Below are positions 6,816-7,516 of a stretch of 7,516 nt of DNA, piece by piece. This DNA comes from DYHD01 sp964411065 (lineage in GTDB: Bacteria; Nitrospirota; Thermodesulfovibrionia; Thermodesulfovibrionales; Dissulfurispiraceae). The position numbers were made by a program, and so were the translations under genes. The first letter of the stretch is position 1, and each line of letters begins with the position of its first letter. The stretch spans positions 1-7,516 of the forward strand of contig CAYPJO010000081.1 in NCBI GenBank assembly GCA_964411065.1. Reading direction: 5' to 3'. The notes below the pieces were generated by a model. That model saw nothing but the letters and a program-made list of their open reading frames with translations, was not told where the DNA came from and did not search any database.

Positions 6816-6839
6816 AAAAAAAGAAGGGCATTGCTGCCC
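6816..6839 (-). terminator. Intrinsic terminator of the zinc-ribbon/HMA2 gene pair
   Basis: Read on the minus strand, GGGCA-GCAA-TGCCC (6839-6826) forms a GC-rich 5-bp stem capped by a GNRA-type tetraloop and is followed at once by TTCTTTTTTT (6825-6816). It starts 10 bases after the stop codon of the minus-strand HMA2 gene. A short C/G run (6837-6846) next to it could add further pairing. Confidence 0.75.
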
Positions 6840-6849
6840 CGGGGGGAAA

Positions 6850-7221
6850 TTATATTAAAATAGATAAAAATGACAGTGGAGTCCTCTCCAGAGCCATACC
6901 TGCAAAGGCACTGAATAGAGACTTCACTATGAAAGCCCCAGCCTTTGAAGCTGTTTTGTATAGATATTCGTCGTTGGTCTCAGCCTTAGAGGAATTAAAG
7001 TAACCTTTTTCCTCCAATATCTCTACTATTTCGGAGTATTTAACTGTTTTGCAATCATAGTTTACAAGGAGACTACCTGTAGTTAGATTAATATCAATAT
7101 TATCAACTCCAGATAAAGCATTCAAGCTACTATTAACATCATTTGCAACATGTTTGTTATTTTTAAGTATAGGGCTTTTAATGCGTAATCTACCAGGCAC
7201 ATTGTGAATATAATAGCTCAT
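6850..7221 (-). CDS. HMA2-type domain protein with hydrophobic C-terminal region
   Basis: A 123-residue protein. Residues 1-75 are a degenerate HMA fold with IHNVPGRLRIKSP (5-17) at the loop position and TGSLLVNY (48-55) as the late strand. The only cysteine (57) is outside the metal loop, so no CxxC site exists. The loop is strikingly like those of the 79-348 protein and the ATPase N-terminus (H-x-x-x-G-R-x-R). Residues 93-123 are hydrophobic (KSLFSAFAGMALE, then PLSFLSILI), suggesting a membrane anchor or a helix that packs on a partner. The start is set by a strong AGGAGGAG. The start codon overlaps the upstream zinc-ribbon stop as ATGA, so the two are translationally coupled. It converges on the MetK-like gene and ends at a good intrinsic terminator. 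It is probably a further part of the HMA2/ATPase system; ligand unknown. Confidence 0.82.
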   Translation of the reverse strand: MSYYIHNVPGRLRIKSPILKNNKHVANDVNSSLNALSGVDNIDINLTTGSLLVNYDCKTVKYSEIVEILEEKGYFNSSKAETNDEYLYKTASKAGAFIVKSLFSAFAGMALERTPLSFLSILI

Positions 7222-7514
7222 AACTCCTCCTGTATTTTATATTTTCTGAATGTCTTACAAGCAGGATAGTTAGCACATCTGAATCTTATAAGCTCACCTT
7301 CTATCTTATAGAGATGCATTGATTTACCGCACTTCATGCAGAGTGGTTTGCCCTGCACTTCGACCTTATTAGCGCCCTCACTGAATTGACGATTACAAAT
7401 AAGACAGCGAAATCTTTGCTTTTCAGTCTTTGTTCTACCATATTTATACAAGGCTTCTGAATTGCAAAAGGGACAATTTAACATTGGCTCGGTTATCAGT
7501 TGAAACATACTCAT
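7218..7514 (-). CDS. Small double zinc-ribbon protein (5' end possibly beyond the window)
   Basis: Ninety-eight residues from the outermost ATG in the window. Only two bases lie upstream of it, so the true start may be outside, or at Met3 or Met11. Ribbon one uses C14-x2-C17 and C37-x2-C40, with Q-R-F-R-C before the second knuckle, as in the N-terminal zinc ribbon of IS1-type InsA and related transposase-associated proteins. Ribbon two uses C59-x2-C62 and C80-x5-C86 with CANYPACK, closely resembling the C4 zinc finger of bacterial topoisomerase I. No catalytic domain follows and no inverted repeats flank it, so it is not a transposase. It probably binds nucleic acid, perhaps as a regulator of the coupled HMA2 gene, or it could be a zinc/iron sensor; these roles are inference. 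Its stop overlaps the HMA2 start by 4 bp. Confidence 0.75.
   Translation of the reverse strand: MSMFQLITEPMLNCPFCNSEALYKYGRTKTEKQRFRCLICNRQFSEGANKVEVQGKPLCMKCGKSMHLYKIEGELIRFRCANYPACKTFRKYKIQEEL
7223..7231 (-). promoter_or_regulatory. Strong ribosome binding site inside the zinc-ribbon gene
   Basis: AGGAGGAG on the minus strand (7231-7224) stands two to three bases before the HMA2 ATG at 7221-7219 and lies inside the last codons of the zinc-ribbon gene. With the ATGA overlap it allows re-initiation by the same ribosomes and fixes the HMA2 start. Confidence 0.7.
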
Positions 7515-7516
7515 GT

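Noticed and set aside
7218..7514. Insertion-sequence transposase fragment
   Set aside because: Only zinc ribbons are present, the second is topoisomerase-like, the frame is intact and precisely coupled to the HMA2 gene, and no terminal inverted repeats are seen.

Overview
The window looks like bacterial DNA: AT-rich, with dense genes, clear Shine-Dalgarno sites, GTG starts and many ATA (Ile) and AGA/AGG (Arg) codons. An anaerobic or deep-branching Gram-negative such as Nitrospirota (Thermodesulfovibrio-like) or a deltaproteobacterial relative would fit, but this is a low-confidence guess from gene content and codon style. No tRNA, rRNA, CRISPR array or insertion sequence is visible.

Layout. 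A small minus-strand HMA2-type gene (79-348) diverges from a plus-strand block. The block starts with a DUF5132-like membrane protein (530-871) that overlaps a second HMA2 gene with two C-terminal membrane segments (864-1355). A non-coding gap of 267 bp follows, with a weak terminator-like hairpin and a nested dyad. Next come a protein of six exact 22-residue repeats (1623-2318), a 1060-residue P2-type cation ATPase with an N-terminal HMA2 domain (2325-5507), and a divergent MetK-like protein (5570-6757). A hairpin and an intrinsic terminator separate this from a converging minus-strand pair: a double zinc-ribbon protein (7218-7514) and a fourth HMA2 protein (6850-7221), joined by an ATGA overlap.

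How the genes may work together. Four HMA-fold domains, none with the CxxC metal site, occur within 7.5 kb. One is fused to the ATPase and three are separate small proteins, two of which have hydrophobic C-terminal regions. Together with a glycine-rich membrane protein and a regular 22-mer amphipathic repeat protein, this suggests a membrane-associated assembly built around a cation pump. The nearest named precedent I know is the ferrosome (fez) system, where an HMA-like protein and a P-type ATPase build iron-storing membrane compartments. Here the pump carries PEGLP and Ca2+-ATPase-like M5/M6 residues rather than a P1B metal motif, so a different cation (Ca2+, Mn2+ or Mg2+) is more likely. 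The MetK-like protein keeps the triphosphate and Mg-binding residues but has replaced several residues of the methionine/adenosine pocket. It may have acquired a different role within this locus. The assembly and its function are inference; the domains, motifs, repeats and overlaps can be read from the sequence.
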